Program-made: the position numbers and the translations under genes | Shown: in pieces, positions 1-7,095 of the stretch | Numbering within the stretch: position 1 is the stretch's first letter | How the letters are laid out: every line of letters starts with the position of its first letter | Source: Nitrospira sp. UBA6493 | Lineage (GTDB): Bacteria > Nitrospirota > Nitrospiria > Nitrospirales > Nitrospiraceae | Assembly (NCBI GenBank): GCA_002435325.1 | Contig: DJMJ01000043.1 | Location: 1 to 10,399, forward strand | Reading direction: 5' to 3' | DNA length: 10,399 nt | The notes under the pieces: generated by a model | Databases searched by the model: none | Seen by the model: only the letters and a program-made list of their open reading frames with translations | Told to the model about the DNA's origin: nothing

Positions 1-611
1 AGATTTCCCGCCTGGGCAAATCGCTCCTGAAGCTCACCGTAGGTCTGTGTCACCGGGAATTGCGGAAATTCTTTTGGCAAGTGATCCGGCGGTCTGAAGA
101 AGAAGCCCGCGTCGGCTTCGCCGAGCATGGCGGTGTCGTTGTAGGCGTCGCCTGCGGCCATGGTGAAAAAGTTCAGGCCCTTGAACGCGGCGACGGAATG
201 TTTCTTCTGATTCGGCATCCGCATATGGTGGGCGAGAATGTTCCCGCTACCGTTGATTTCAAGCTGATTGCAGAATAGCGTGGGATATCCCAGCTGGCGC
301 ATCAACGGCAGGGCGAATTGATAGAACGTGTCGGAAAGAATAATGACCTGGCAGCGTTCGCGCAACCAGGTGACGAACTCCGGCGCTCCCTCCAGCGGTC
401 CCATCTTTCCGATGACGTCTTGGATATCGGCAATAGTCAGCTTGTGCTCGTCGAGAATGGCCAACCGGCGCTTCATCAGTTTGTCGTAGTCCGGCATTTC
501 GCGTGTGGTGATTTTCAGCTCTTCGATCCCCGTCTTCAGTGCGACGTTGATCCAGATTTCCGGCACGAGCACGCCTTCCAGGTCCAAACAGGCAATTACG
601 GGCTTGTTCAT
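1..611 (-). CDS. thrH: ThrH: phosphoserine phosphatase / homoserine phosphotransferase (3' end cut by window)
   Basis: HAD-superfamily cytoplasmic enzyme. The family hydrolyses phosphoserine, and in Pseudomonas ThrH also transfers phosphate to homoserine, linking serine and threonine synthesis. I translated this frame by hand; 203 codons are visible and Pseudomonas ThrH is about 205 residues, so only the last few are missing. HAD motif I reads DLEGVLVPE (residues 10-18; nucleophile Asp10, and Glu12 in place of the usual second Asp, as is typical of ThrH). Motif II is ILSDTF (91-96, Ser93), the motif III Lys is near 144, and motif IV is GDAYND (154-159). The FPQF segment near the C-terminus is also typical. 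The start ATG (611-609) follows GGAG and overlaps by one base the stop of the upstream cysteine-cluster gene, suggesting translational coupling. Identity is very secure; which of the two activities dominates cannot be told. Confidence 0.95.
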   Translation of the reverse strand, partial: MNKPVIACLDLEGVLVPEIWINVALKTGIEELKITTREMPDYDKLMKRRLAILDEHKLTIADIQDVIGKMGPLEGAPEFVTWLRERCQVIILSDTFYQFALPLMRQLGYPTLFCNQLEINGSGNILAHHMRMPNQKKHSVAAFKGLNFFTMAAGDAYNDTAMLGEADAGFFFRPPDHLPKEFPQFPVTQTYGELQERFAQAGN

Positions 612-1408
612 TACGAGTCTCCTTGTGCTGTCGTCGTCTCTTTTTGTTGAAATGCCTGGCTCAGAAACCGCCAGATTTTGTCGAGGGCGCGGTCGAGCAG
701 CTGTGTGCCTTGCCAGCGGGGTTGATTCTCTTCGTGATGGCGCTCGGCCCAGGCCAGGGCGGTGGCAAGAGGGATGAGCCGTGGCGGCGTGTCGGTTAAC
801 TCACCCCAGAGCAGGCCGAGTGCCGGTCCGATCCGCACCGGGACCGCGATCGGCTGGACCGGATTCGCCACGAGGTCTTGGCACCATTCGGCCGGTGACG
901 TGACCAAGAGTTCACGGCACGCGGCCGGCCGTTGTTCATAGATGGAGCAGACTTCTTGTTCCAGAAACGGGCAGGGGAGCCGGAGTGCGTAGTAGGCTCG
1001 ATTGATCGGCTCCAGAGCCGCGTCGTCCGGCGGATTGGCCGATTCGCCCATTTCAAGTAAATCGTTCCAGAGCCCGTGGGCCAGCAGCGCCGTTCTGGTG
1101 ACGGCCAATCGCTGTGTCAGGCGGGCGCGCTCCGCGTCCGGCAAGGTCTGCACGTAGTCGCGGAGGGCAAAGGCTTCCGGAGCCGAGACGGGCACGAGCA
1201 TGCGGCAACAGGCGGCACAGCCTTTTTTGCAGGAGAGGGTGTTCCCGGCGGCGATACTCTGTTGCTCCTCCAGCGCCTGGGCTTCTTCTCCCAACCGGCG
1301 CATCAACGGCACAATAGCCGAAACCGGCACCAACCCGGTCGGGACTTCGACGGTGCTGGTGAGCCGTCCGGCTGGAGTGTTCAGAGCAATATCGTATTGT
1401 TCAATCAT
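611..1408 (-). CDS. YkgJ-type cysteine-cluster protein (putative Zn/Fe-binding)
   Basis: Protein of 265 residues of the YkgJ / CxxxCxxCC family (putative metal-chelating domain). The signature CKKGCAACC lies at residues 60-68 (Cys60, 64, 67, 68). The second half of the cluster follows as CPFLEQEVCSIYEQRPAACRE (Cys146, 154, 164), with an extra Cys176. The spacing is that of the family, whose members are thought to bind a metal or Fe-S cluster but have no settled function. There is no signal peptide, so it is probably cytoplasmic. The frame is open up to 1492, but I chose the ATG at 1408 because AGGA precedes it and the protein similarity-like part starts just after; the extra 28 residues are Arg-rich and look non-coding. 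Its TAA shares one base with the ATG of thrH (TAATG), so the two are co-translated. The N-terminal 55 residues before the cluster are unassigned. Confidence 0.88.
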   Translation of the reverse strand: MIEQYDIALNTPAGRLTSTVEVPTGLVPVSAIVPLMRRLGEEAQALEEQQSIAAGNTLSCKKGCAACCRMLVPVSAPEAFALRDYVQTLPDAERARLTQRLAVTRTALLAHGLWNDLLEMGESANPPDDAALEPINRAYYALRLPCPFLEQEVCSIYEQRPAACRELLVTSPAEWCQDLVANPVQPIAVPVRIGPALGLLWGELTDTPPRLIPLATALAWAERHHEENQPRWQGTQLLDRALDKIWRFLSQAFQQKETTTAQGDS

Positions 1409-1499
1409 GGCATCCTGGCCTCGTTGGCCCGCGCGCATCATAGCAGGATGCGGAAAACGTCTGCCAGCCTTGTCGCACGATTCATCGCGCAACGGCCAC

Positions 1500-1535
1500 G
1501 GCTTGCTCCGCTTGCACAGAATCCTGATAATGCGG
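1500..1535 (+). promoter_or_regulatory. Possible sigma70-type promoter for the 1552-3104 operon
   Basis: A -10-like GATAAT (1526-1531, 5 of 6 matches to TATAAT) is preceded by TG-rich sequence and, 17 bases upstream, by a poor -35 (TTGCTC, 1503-1508). Transcription would start near 1538, giving a very short leader that still includes the AGGAACAGGTGA ribosome-binding region before the ATG at 1552. It lies in the 143-base divergent gap between the minus-strand cysteine-cluster gene and the plus-strand operon. Seen by eye only; the -35 is weak. Confidence 0.3.
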
Positions 1536-1551
1536 CAGGAACAGGTGAACC

Positions 1552-1938
1552 ATGCTCTCGGGTCATGTCATCGGATTGTTGAAAGAATATATGCGGGATC
1601 TCGTGGATCAGGCCAGGCAGGAAACGCTGGCGGAGGAGCGCTTTGGCTTTGCGGCGGCCGCCTATCGACCGGACCAGGCGTTGTCGGATCTGCTGGCGCT
1701 GCTTGATGACCGCATCGAGTCGGAAGGCCTTCAGGTGGGGTTGCCTGACGGGTTTCTGCACGACATGTGGACGCTGTGCAATGAAGCGGGATCTCATGTG
1801 ACGGATCGCGTGTACGTGGAAGGGAATATTGGCTCTGAAGCGGGTGGTAAGGCCAGGACCAGAGAGCTGACGTACCGAGCGTTGCTGGAATTCATCGAGA
1901 GAAGGGACCGTGCGCCATTGCAAAAGGAGGCAGAGTGA
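1552..1938 (+). CDS. Unrecognised 128-residue protein, coupled to sugar dehydrogenase
   Basis: I do not recognise a family. The product is small, soluble-looking (no signal peptide or membrane segment), charged and mostly helical by composition. It has Ala/Leu-rich heptad-like stretches at residues 1-55 and a charged C-terminus ending KEAE. Reasons to believe it is real: AGGAACAGGTGA sits just upstream of the ATG, coding bias matches the neighbours, and its TGA overlaps the ATG of the dehydrogenase by one base (TGATG) with that gene's strong AAGGAGG inside its last codons. The tight coupling suggests the two are made together, but the partner is exported and this protein is not, so a physical complex is not implied. 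An antisense open frame over the same stretch (1438-1923) lacks these signals. Confidence 0.75.
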   Translation: MLSGHVIGLLKEYMRDLVDQARQETLAEERFGFAAAAYRPDQALSDLLALLDDRIESEGLQVGLPDGFLHDMWTLCNEAGSHVTDRVYVEGNIGSEAGGKARTRELTYRALLEFIERRDRAPLQKEAE

Positions 1939-3104
1939 TGAGCCGCTGTTCTAGGTGGAATACGCTTGGCCTGGGGTCGATCGTCCTGCTGTACGGCCTA
2001 TGGTCGGGGAGCGCCGGTTCAATGGCCGCGCCATCCGATGAGTCCACGGTTGTGCTCACTCCGTTGGTGACGGAAGGTCTTCAGAAGCCTCTTTTTTTGA
2101 CGCATGCCGGCGAAGGACAAGACCGGCTCTATGTCTTGGAACAGCCCGGGCGCATTCGGTTGATAAAGGATGGGGTGTTGGTGTCGATTCCCTTTCTCGA
2201 TCTCGCTGATCGTGTGTTGATGGATGACTCAGAGCGGGGGATTTTGGGGCTGGCGTTTCACCCAGACTATCGCCGCAACGGGCGATTTTTTGTGAATTAC
2301 ACAAGACGGCCGGATGGCGCTACGGTTGTGGCGGAGTATCGGCGCGGGGGCTCGCCGGACACAGCGTCCCGCGATGAGCGCGTGCTGTTAGTCATTCTTC
2401 AGCCTGAATCCAATCACAATGGCGGGATGGTGGTCTTCGGACCGGACGGGTACCTCTACATTGGGACGGGTGACGGAGGTGCGTGGGGGGATCCTGGCAA
2501 TCGCGCGCAAAACCTCAATGAGCTGTTGGGAAAGATCTTGCGGATCGATGTCGATCATGGGGACCCCTATGCGATCCCGTCGGATAATCCATTTGCCAAG
2601 GAGGGAGGCCGTCCCGAGATTTATGCCGTGGGAATGCGAAACCCCTGGCGGTTTTCCTTCGATTCCAAGACGGCGGAGCTCTGGGTTGCCGATGTAGGTC
2701 AGAAGAAGTGGGAAGAGGTCGATCTCGTCACACGGGGCGGGAACTATGGCTGGCGGGTGATGGAGGGCGCCCATTGTTACAATCCCGCGGTCGCCTGTCC
2801 GACAGTGGGTTTGGAGTTGCCTGTCATGGAATATGGCCATGAGTCAGGGCGCTGCTCGATCATTGGGGGCTATGTCTATCGTGGACGCGCACTCCCCGCA
2901 CTTCAGGGAGCCTACGTGTCGGGTGACTTCTGCAGCGGGGAGGTGTTTGCCTTCAGGACCTCGAATGAAGCCGGGGGAGGGACTGGCCCTCGTGTCTTAC
3001 TCAAGACGGGTTTCCGGATTTCCTCGTTCGGGCAGGACGAAGCAGGCGAGCTCTATGTGCTGGATCACGGCGGGGGGATATTTCGGCTGGCCCCACAACG
3101 ATGA
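1938..3104 (+). CDS. Exported PQQ-family glucose/sorbosone dehydrogenase-like protein
   Basis: Six-bladed beta-propeller of the glucose/sorbosone dehydrogenase (GSDH, soluble PQQ sugar dehydrogenase / YliI) family, 388 residues. Residues 1-31 are an export signal (Arg near the start, hydrophobic LGSIVLLYGLWSG, then AMA-like cut region SMAAPS). Family hallmarks are LEQPGRIRLI (67-76), GLAFHPDY (104-111), SNHNGGMVVFGPDGYLYIG (158-176; His160 is the expected catalytic base), TGDGG (177-181), GRILRIDVD-like GKILRIDVD (198-206), and YAVGMRNPWRFSFD (229-242). Four Cys (280, 287, 306, 332) may form disulfides, consistent with a periplasmic site. Members oxidise aldose sugars using PQQ, but the true substrate is not known for most. 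ATG 1938 was preferred over the GTG at 1935 because AAGGAGG (1924-1930) then has a 7-base spacer. It converges with the YdcF-like gene, 6 bases between stops. Confidence 0.92.
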   Translation: MSRCSRWNTLGLGSIVLLYGLWSGSAGSMAAPSDESTVVLTPLVTEGLQKPLFLTHAGEGQDRLYVLEQPGRIRLIKDGVLVSIPFLDLADRVLMDDSERGILGLAFHPDYRRNGRFFVNYTRRPDGATVVAEYRRGGSPDTASRDERVLLVILQPESNHNGGMVVFGPDGYLYIGTGDGGAWGDPGNRAQNLNELLGKILRIDVDHGDPYAIPSDNPFAKEGGRPEIYAVGMRNPWRFSFDSKTAELWVADVGQKKWEEVDLVTRGGNYGWRVMEGAHCYNPAVACPTVGLELPVMEYGHESGRCSIIGGYVYRGRALPALQGAYVSGDFCSGEVFAFRTSNEAGGGTGPRVLLKTGFRISSFGQDEAGELYVLDHGGGIFRLAPQR

Positions 3105-3110
3105 GCCCTC

Positions 3111-3926
3111 TTACAGTTTACCTATCAGCTTATACACGATCATGCCGGCCACTTCTTCGGCCACTTCCGTTGTGCGTTGCAAGGCCCAGCTTGCGGGAAG
3201 GAAATCGAACAAGGTGAGATCCTTCCAGGCCTCCATCACACGGTGTTTGGCATGGAATCCACAGGCGTACGGAGTGACGTGAAATCCTTGTTTTTCGAAG
3301 AGGGCCGTGGCGCGCCACAGATGGCCGGCTGAGCTGACGAGCAGGATCGATGTCTGTTCTCCGAGCAGCCGTTTGGTGCCCAGGGCATTCTCATAGGTGG
3401 TTCTGGCGCGATCATCAGTGAGGATAGCCGACGCCGGGACTCCAAGCCGGATGGCCCACTCTTTCATGGTGGCTGGCTCCGTGGGGCCGGAACCGAAGAG
3501 ACTCAGATCTCCGCCCGTGATGAGGAGGGTCGATGCAAGGCCCTGATGGTACAGTTCGGCTCCGCACAGGGTGCGCTGCCGTGACTCGGGTGACAGCTCA
3601 ATTGATGGTCGCAGGGTGCCTTTGTCGTAAATCCCGCCGCCCAGCACCACGATGGCGTGCGCATGGGGAGTAGAGGGGCCTGGATGATTCACGGGCCAGC
3701 TTTCGAGCAGGCTCGTGAGGGGTTTGGCGATGATCGGCGTTGTGGCAAGAAACAATATGAGGCAGGTCATGGTCGCGGCTAGGCGGGTGTGGCGCCGGCG
3801 CGTCGGCGTAGGTGGAAGCCAAGTGAGGATGAGAGTGAGGCCGGCCAAGCCGACGGCCCAGGTCAGCGGATACACGCCGTACTTGACGAGCTTATAGAGG
3901 CCGAAGAAGAATGGAGTGAGTTCCAT
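3111..3926 (-). CDS. YdcF/ElyC-type DUF218 membrane protein
   Basis: Inner-membrane protein of 271 residues with a DUF218 (YdcF-like) domain. Two N-terminal membrane helices (about 16-37 and 48-66) separated by a basic loop PTRRRHTR anchor it. The domain begins with AIVVLGGGIYDKG (91-103), then has LLITGGD (134-140), the signature RARTTYENA (173-181) and LLVSSAGHLWRA (195-206). ElyC in E. coli has this layout and takes part in envelope/peptidoglycan precursor homeostasis; other YdcF proteins bind SAM. The two-helix anchor favours the ElyC-like group, but I would not assign the symbol. Start ATG at 3926 has ACGGAG about 6 bases upstream. It is divergent from the EVE gene across a 77-base gap and convergent with the sugar dehydrogenase, with no visible terminator between the two stops, so the two transcripts probably overlap at their 3' ends. 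Confidence 0.9.
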   Translation of the reverse strand: MELTPFFFGLYKLVKYGVYPLTWAVGLAGLTLILTWLPPTPTRRRHTRLAATMTCLILFLATTPIIAKPLTSLLESWPVNHPGPSTPHAHAIVVLGGGIYDKGTLRPSIELSPESRQRTLCGAELYHQGLASTLLITGGDLSLFGSGPTEPATMKEWAIRLGVPASAILTDDRARTTYENALGTKRLLGEQTSILLVSSAGHLWRATALFEKQGFHVTPYACGFHAKHRVMEAWKDLTLFDFLPASWALQRTTEVAEEVAGMIVYKLIGKL

Positions 3927-4003
3927 ACAGGCTCCGTGTCAAAAGATACGTAAGGCTTCAGCATATCTGTCAGGCGTCACTTGACCAAGAAAGGACCTCT
4001 CGC

Positions 4004-4477
4004 ATGGCCCCCTCTCGACGCTATTGGCTCATGAAATCGGAACCGTCGGTCTTTTCGATTGACGATCTGGCGCGTGGCCCTAATCGCAGCACTTGTTGGG
4101 ATGGTGTCCGGAACTATCAGGCCAGGAATTTTATGCGGGCAATGCAGGAGGGCGATCAGGTGTTGTTTTATCACAGCAACGCCACTCCTCCCGCGATTGT
4201 GGGAATTGCAGAAGTGATCAATACGGCCTACCCGGATCCAACCCAGTTCGAACGGTCAAACCAACACTTCGATCCCAAAAGCGATCCCCAGAATCCCCGT
4301 TGGGACTTGGTCGAAATCCGGCATGTCCGGACGTTTGCATCTCCCCTGTCCCTCACTCGCTTACGGGAGGAATCGGCACTCGACGGGATGGTTCTTCTCC
4401 AGAAAGGATCACGGCTTTCTGTTCAGCCAGTGACTGAGAAGGAATGGCGCCATATCTTGAAATTGGCGTCGGAGTAA
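4004..4477 (+). CDS. EVE-domain protein (THYN1-like)
   Basis: Protein of 157 residues, nearly all one EVE domain, a PUA-like fold thought to read modified bases in nucleic acid. Typical landmarks: RYWLMKSEPSVFSIDDL (6-22), TCWDGVRNYQARNFMR (29-44), GDQVLFYHSN (50-59), PAIVGIAEV (62-70), YPDPTQF (75-81), and WDLVEIRHVRTF (99-110). This is the usual length and order for bacterial stand-alone EVE proteins related to human THYN1. AAAGGA lies about 8 bases before the ATG. It is cytoplasmic (no signal peptide). In bacteria EVE proteins are sometimes found with restriction or defence genes, but here the neighbours are housekeeping genes and a small metallopeptidase, so a defence role is not indicated. 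Its stop faces that of the metallopeptidase with 21 bases between. Confidence 0.93.
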   Translation: MAPSRRYWLMKSEPSVFSIDDLARGPNRSTCWDGVRNYQARNFMRAMQEGDQVLFYHSNATPPAIVGIAEVINTAYPDPTQFERSNQHFDPKSDPQNPRWDLVEIRHVRTFASPLSLTRLREESALDGMVLLQKGSRLSVQPVTEKEWRHILKLASE

Positions 4478-4498
4478 TCCTCATCCGCTCGTTGGACG

Positions 4499-4747
4499 TT
4501 AGTTACGGGCTTTCCCTTCATCGAGGTACCGGTGTTGCCAGTCGAGCCAGGCATGTCCTAATTCATGTGCGAGGATATAGCGGCGTCGCGTCACCGGGAG
4601 CCGTTTGCGAAGATAAATTGTCTTGGTGTCGGCGTCCCAAATGCCGTCAGAGTTGGCGTCCTGCTTATCCATCTCGACGTCGGTGAGTTGGCGAACCGAA
4701 ATCCGGTACCCGAACGGCAGGAACACCCGGGCTGGTATCCGCGTCAT
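4499..4747 (-). CDS. Very short HExxH metallopeptidase-like protein (ImmA/IrrE-like)
   Basis: Protein of 82 residues with a clear zinc-protease helix RRRYILAHELGHAWLDW (54-70; HELGH at 61-65). The region before it (DANSDGIWDADTKTIYLRK) resembles the strand that precedes the active helix in ImmA/IrrE-type peptidases. The chain ends only 17 residues after the motif, so the usual third zinc ligand 20-30 residues downstream is absent. His72 (six residues after His65) or Glu77 are the only candidates. It may be a minimal peptidase, or a truncated or inactive relative. A GTG at 4750 directly precedes the ATG at 4747; TGGAG upstream serves either (6 or 9 base spacer). It stands alone on the minus strand, divergent from ricT, with no HTH regulator beside it as ImmA would have. 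Family placement is by motif only. Confidence 0.75.
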   Translation of the reverse strand: MTRIPARVFLPFGYRISVRQLTDVEMDKQDANSDGIWDADTKTIYLRKRLPVTRRRYILAHELGHAWLDWQHRYLDEGKARN

Positions 4748-4870
4748 CACAATTTACTCCATCCAATGCGGTGGCGGATGTCTCGTTGGTCTGCTGTAAA
4801 GAGCGTGTGGGCCATACTCTTTCGTATCCCATGAGTACAGTACCATAAAAGGCATGGCGAAGAGGCCGTC

Positions 4871-4995
4871 TTGCCATTGCTTATATATCAATATGATATG
4901 AGCTATTTTGGTGAGTTTTCCAACGATGAGGAGAGAGCCGGGGGAGAAGGGCGTAGGGTTCCCCTTCAGCGGGGTTTCGTGTATTATGCCGGCCT
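4871..4995 (+). promoter_or_regulatory. ricT promoter and leader with alternative hairpins
   Basis: TTGCCA (4871-4876, 5 of 6 to the -35) is followed after 15 bases by TATGAT (4892-4897, 5 of 6 to the -10) in a local AT-rich patch; the spacer is shorter than the ideal 17. A leader of about 90 bases follows. In it GAAGGG (4946-4951) can pair with CCCTTC (4962-4967), or CCCC (4961-4964) with GGGG (4971-4974); the two pairings exclude one another. No good ribosome-binding site lies just before the ATG at 4996. All by eye. Confidence 0.3.
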
Positions 4996-5751
4996 ATGGA
5001 TCAAGCCATTATTGAAGAATTGTCAAAGGGATATCCCCGCTCGGTCAGGCTGACTGAGGTCAAGGTTCGTGATCGCGGGGAAGTGAAAAAGCTTGACGCG
5101 GGGGAATTGCCGCTGCATGTCGGCGACCGGGTTTTGCTTGAGGTGGATGGTGAGGTGACGTATGGGGTGGTCTATGCCGAGCCCTATCGCACGCCGTTCA
5201 TTCCTCCGATGCGTGTGTTGAAGCCCATCTTACGCAAGGCCAATTCCGAAGATGCGGCGCTGATTTCACGGCTTGAGCGTTTGTCGCATGAGGCGACCAG
5301 CTATTGCCGGGCGAAAGCCTCAGAATTCAAGCTTCGCCTGAAGCTGGTCGAAGTGTTCGGCGCATTACAGCGGCGGCAGCTCACCTTTGTCTATACGGCC
5401 GACGATCGTATCGATTTTAGGGATCTTGTTCGGGATTTGGCCAGACGGTTCGGCGGGCGCATAGAAATGCGGCAGGTCGGTGTCCGTGAAGAGGCGCGGC
5501 GGTTGGGAGGAATCGATACGTGCGGTCTGGTGCTGTGCTGTGCGAGTTTCCTCACGGAAGTAAAGCCGGTGACGGTGAAGCAAGCCAGAACGCTTGGATT
5601 GCAGGTGGAGGATCCCCGGTTGCTAGGAGTCTGCGGGCGGCTGAAGTGCTGTCTCATGTTTGAGATGATGGACGCACAAGGCAATATTCCACAGTCCGCG
5701 CAGAAGCTGATTACCCCCACCAGACCGACTCCCCCGGTTCTCCCTTCCTAG
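4996..5751 (+). CDS. ricT: RicT (YaaT)-like PSP1-domain protein
   Basis: Protein of 251 residues with the PSP1 C-terminal domain of RicT/YaaT. In Bacillus RicT works with RicA and RicF, carries Fe-S clusters and controls RNase Y mRNA processing and phosphorelay; in other phyla the partner set is not known. The N-terminal region has the family's VKVRDRGEVKKLDAG and HVGDRVLLEVDGEVTYGVV. The middle has FKLRLKLVEVFGALQRRQLTFVYTADDRIDFRDLVRDLA. Two Cys clusters follow: TCGLVLCCASFL (175-186; Cys176, 181, 182) and GVCGRLKCCLMFE (211-223; Cys213, 218, 219), matching the conserved pattern. The tail ends in a Pro/Thr-rich stretch of about 15 residues. ATG 4996 is the only possible start, because a TAG at 4954 closes the frame upstream with no GTG/TTG between, yet it lacks a clear Shine-Dalgarno. 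No ricA/ricF or holB is adjacent, unlike the usual Firmicute or proteobacterial context. Confidence 0.9.
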   Translation: MDQAIIEELSKGYPRSVRLTEVKVRDRGEVKKLDAGELPLHVGDRVLLEVDGEVTYGVVYAEPYRTPFIPPMRVLKPILRKANSEDAALISRLERLSHEATSYCRAKASEFKLRLKLVEVFGALQRRQLTFVYTADDRIDFRDLVRDLARRFGGRIEMRQVGVREEARRLGGIDTCGLVLCCASFLTEVKPVTVKQARTLGLQVEDPRLLGVCGRLKCCLMFEMMDAQGNIPQSAQKLITPTRPTPPVLPS

Positions 5752-6021
5752 ATTTGTGGCTCCGTTCTGTATTTGAGCGGAAGTATGCGGGTCTCTTATC
5801 TTTCATAGCTATTTTCAATCAGCCGGCGCGGTTGGGCCGGGCGTTTCGTTTGCAAACCTGGCCGTGATCCCCATGTTACTGTGGGGGATTCTTCGCGAAA
5901 GAGAATATATTTCAATCTTTCTTTGTCCTTGTTGCTCTAAATCGTGTATGGCATTCTTCAGCAATATTGAGTTGGTCGATTTCGATCCGTTTCCTAACAT
6001 TCAATCAGGAGGTCTATTGTG
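5752..6021. other. Intergenic region between ricT and DUF1264 gene
   Basis: About 270 bases without a convincing gene. It contains a small imperfect hairpin, ATCCCCA facing TGGGGGAT (about 5867-5889), not followed by a T tract. An AT-rich stretch (5901-5920) and a weak promoter-like pair, TTGTCC (5923-5928) and TATGGC (5947-5952, 18-base spacer), could drive the following lipoprotein gene. A short minus-strand frame at 5815-6000 has no supporting signals. Confidence 0.4.
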
Positions 6022-6540
6022 ATGAGAAAAGGACTACTTGCTATCATCGCGGTGGCGGCGATCGGGTGTACCGGGGTTGCGCCCCAGAAGGCAGTCAGCG
6101 GTGAACCGACCAGTCCTGCCCTTGGATACGACATCCATGTGCAGGCTCCACATATGATGCCGGATGGCACGCCGGGCGGTCCGTTCCATCACTATTGCAA
6201 GGGCATCTCGGACAAGATTCTCCAGTGTTTGCTCTTCGAGTCGACCGACCCGAAGGCTCCACTCGTCGCGATCGAATATTTTGTCGCGAAAGACCTCTCG
6301 AGAAAACTGCCGGCCATCCAGTGGCACCGGCACTTCCATGACCACAAGGTAGAAATTGCCACGGGCCGTGTGCAGATTCTGGACATGCCGCCGGACCAGG
6401 CCGCGAAAGTCGCGGAAGTCGCGGCAGGGACGGATGGCGTGATCTATCACCTGTGGCAGCATGGCCAGGAGTTCCCGGATGGGACGGTGAGCTTCCCGCA
6501 GTCGCTCGGCCACAAGTTCCCCGGCTATAGCGACAAGTAA
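6022..6540 (+). CDS. DUF1264-family lipoprotein
   Basis: Protein of 172 residues. Residues 1-16 are a lipoprotein signal (MRKGLLAIIAVAAIGC; Cys16 the predicted lipidated residue, although the lipobox AAIGC is not the canonical LxGC). The rest is a DUF1264 domain, the family of plant oil-body-associated proteins and many bacterial secreted proteins of unknown role. Hallmarks: IHVQAPHMMPDG (38-49), FHHYCKGISDKILQCLLFES (55-74), IEYFVAK (84-90), WHRHFHDHKVEI (101-112) and DGVIYHLW (138-145). The WHRHFHDH cluster would be a good metal-binding site, but no activity is established. AGGAGG (6007-6012) serves either the GTG at 6019 or the ATG at 6022; I chose the ATG. It precedes the cytochrome gene by 93 bases, so they may be co-transcribed. 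Confidence 0.9.
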   Translation: MRKGLLAIIAVAAIGCTGVAPQKAVSGEPTSPALGYDIHVQAPHMMPDGTPGGPFHHYCKGISDKILQCLLFESTDPKAPLVAIEYFVAKDLSRKLPAIQWHRHFHDHKVEIATGRVQILDMPPDQAAKVAEVAAGTDGVIYHLWQHGQEFPDGTVSFPQSLGHKFPGYSDK

Positions 6541-6633
6541 GGTCGAGGGATCGTCTCACCATCACGGGCTTCAGGGCGGAGCCGTTGCCGGTGTTCCTGG
6601 CGACGGTCCCGCCTCCTTCGTCGACGGAGCAAG

Positions 6634-7086
6634 ATGATGCTGGCAATTTCCAGGGCTCTTTGTTTGGCGGTCTGTGGAGCGGCACTGATCTCGCCTGCTT
6701 CGTTGTCTCTCGCGGCGGATGCGGCGGTGTTGAAACCGCGAGTGCCCATCGATCAGATCGAAGAAGCCAGGTCATGGAAGAATCCGTTCGAAGCGACAGC
6801 GGAGAATATCGAGATCGGGAAAGCCATTTTTCACGGGAAGGCCTTTTGCGTGACCTGTCACGGGAGGGATGGCAAGGGCCTTGGCGACATAGAAGGGCTG
6901 CGGGGCAAGCTCCCGCGCAATTTCACCGATAAAGCCTGGCAGGCAGCGAGAGCCGACGGGGAAATCCTGTGGATTCTCAAGAACGGGAGCCCGGGAACGG
7001 ATATGGCCTCGTTTGTCCCGCTTGTCCTCACGGAAGAAGAAGCCTGGCACGTGTTGCTCTACGTCCGATCATTCGGCCAACCATAA
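6634..7086 (+). CDS. Mono-haem c-type cytochrome
   Basis: Periplasmic class I-like cytochrome c of 150 residues. Residues 1-27 are a signal peptide with cut near SLAA. One haem site is FCVTCHGRDGKG (71-82; Cys72, Cys75, His76). The probable axial Met is in GTDMASFVPLV (Met124), about 48 residues on, the usual distance for this fold. The C-terminal helix is LTEEEAWHVLLYVRSFG (132-148), typical of class I / c6-like cytochromes. Lone GKAIF...CxxCHG...RNFTDKAW order resembles electron-shuttle cytochromes. Two ATGs lie in tandem (6634, 6637); GGAG at 6626-6629 is 4 or 7 bases before them, so the second may be the true start. It lies 9 bases before the outer-membrane protein, so the two are very likely co-transcribed. 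Electron donor and acceptor are unknown. Confidence 0.92.
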   Translation: MMLAISRALCLAVCGAALISPASLSLAADAAVLKPRVPIDQIEEARSWKNPFEATAENIEIGKAIFHGKAFCVTCHGRDGKGLGDIEGLRGKLPRNFTDKAWQAARADGEILWILKNGSPGTDMASFVPLVLTEEEAWHVLLYVRSFGQP

Positions 7087-7095
7087 GTGGTTCGC

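Noticed and set aside
1438..1923. 161-codon open frame on the minus strand
   Set aside because: It is antisense to the 1552-1938 gene, which has a better ribosome-binding site and coupling to the next gene; its Arg/His-rich product looks like a shadow frame.
6095..6775. 226-codon minus-strand frame
   Set aside because: It is antisense to the DUF1264 gene and rich in Pro/Arg/Ser, typical of a GC-rich shadow frame.
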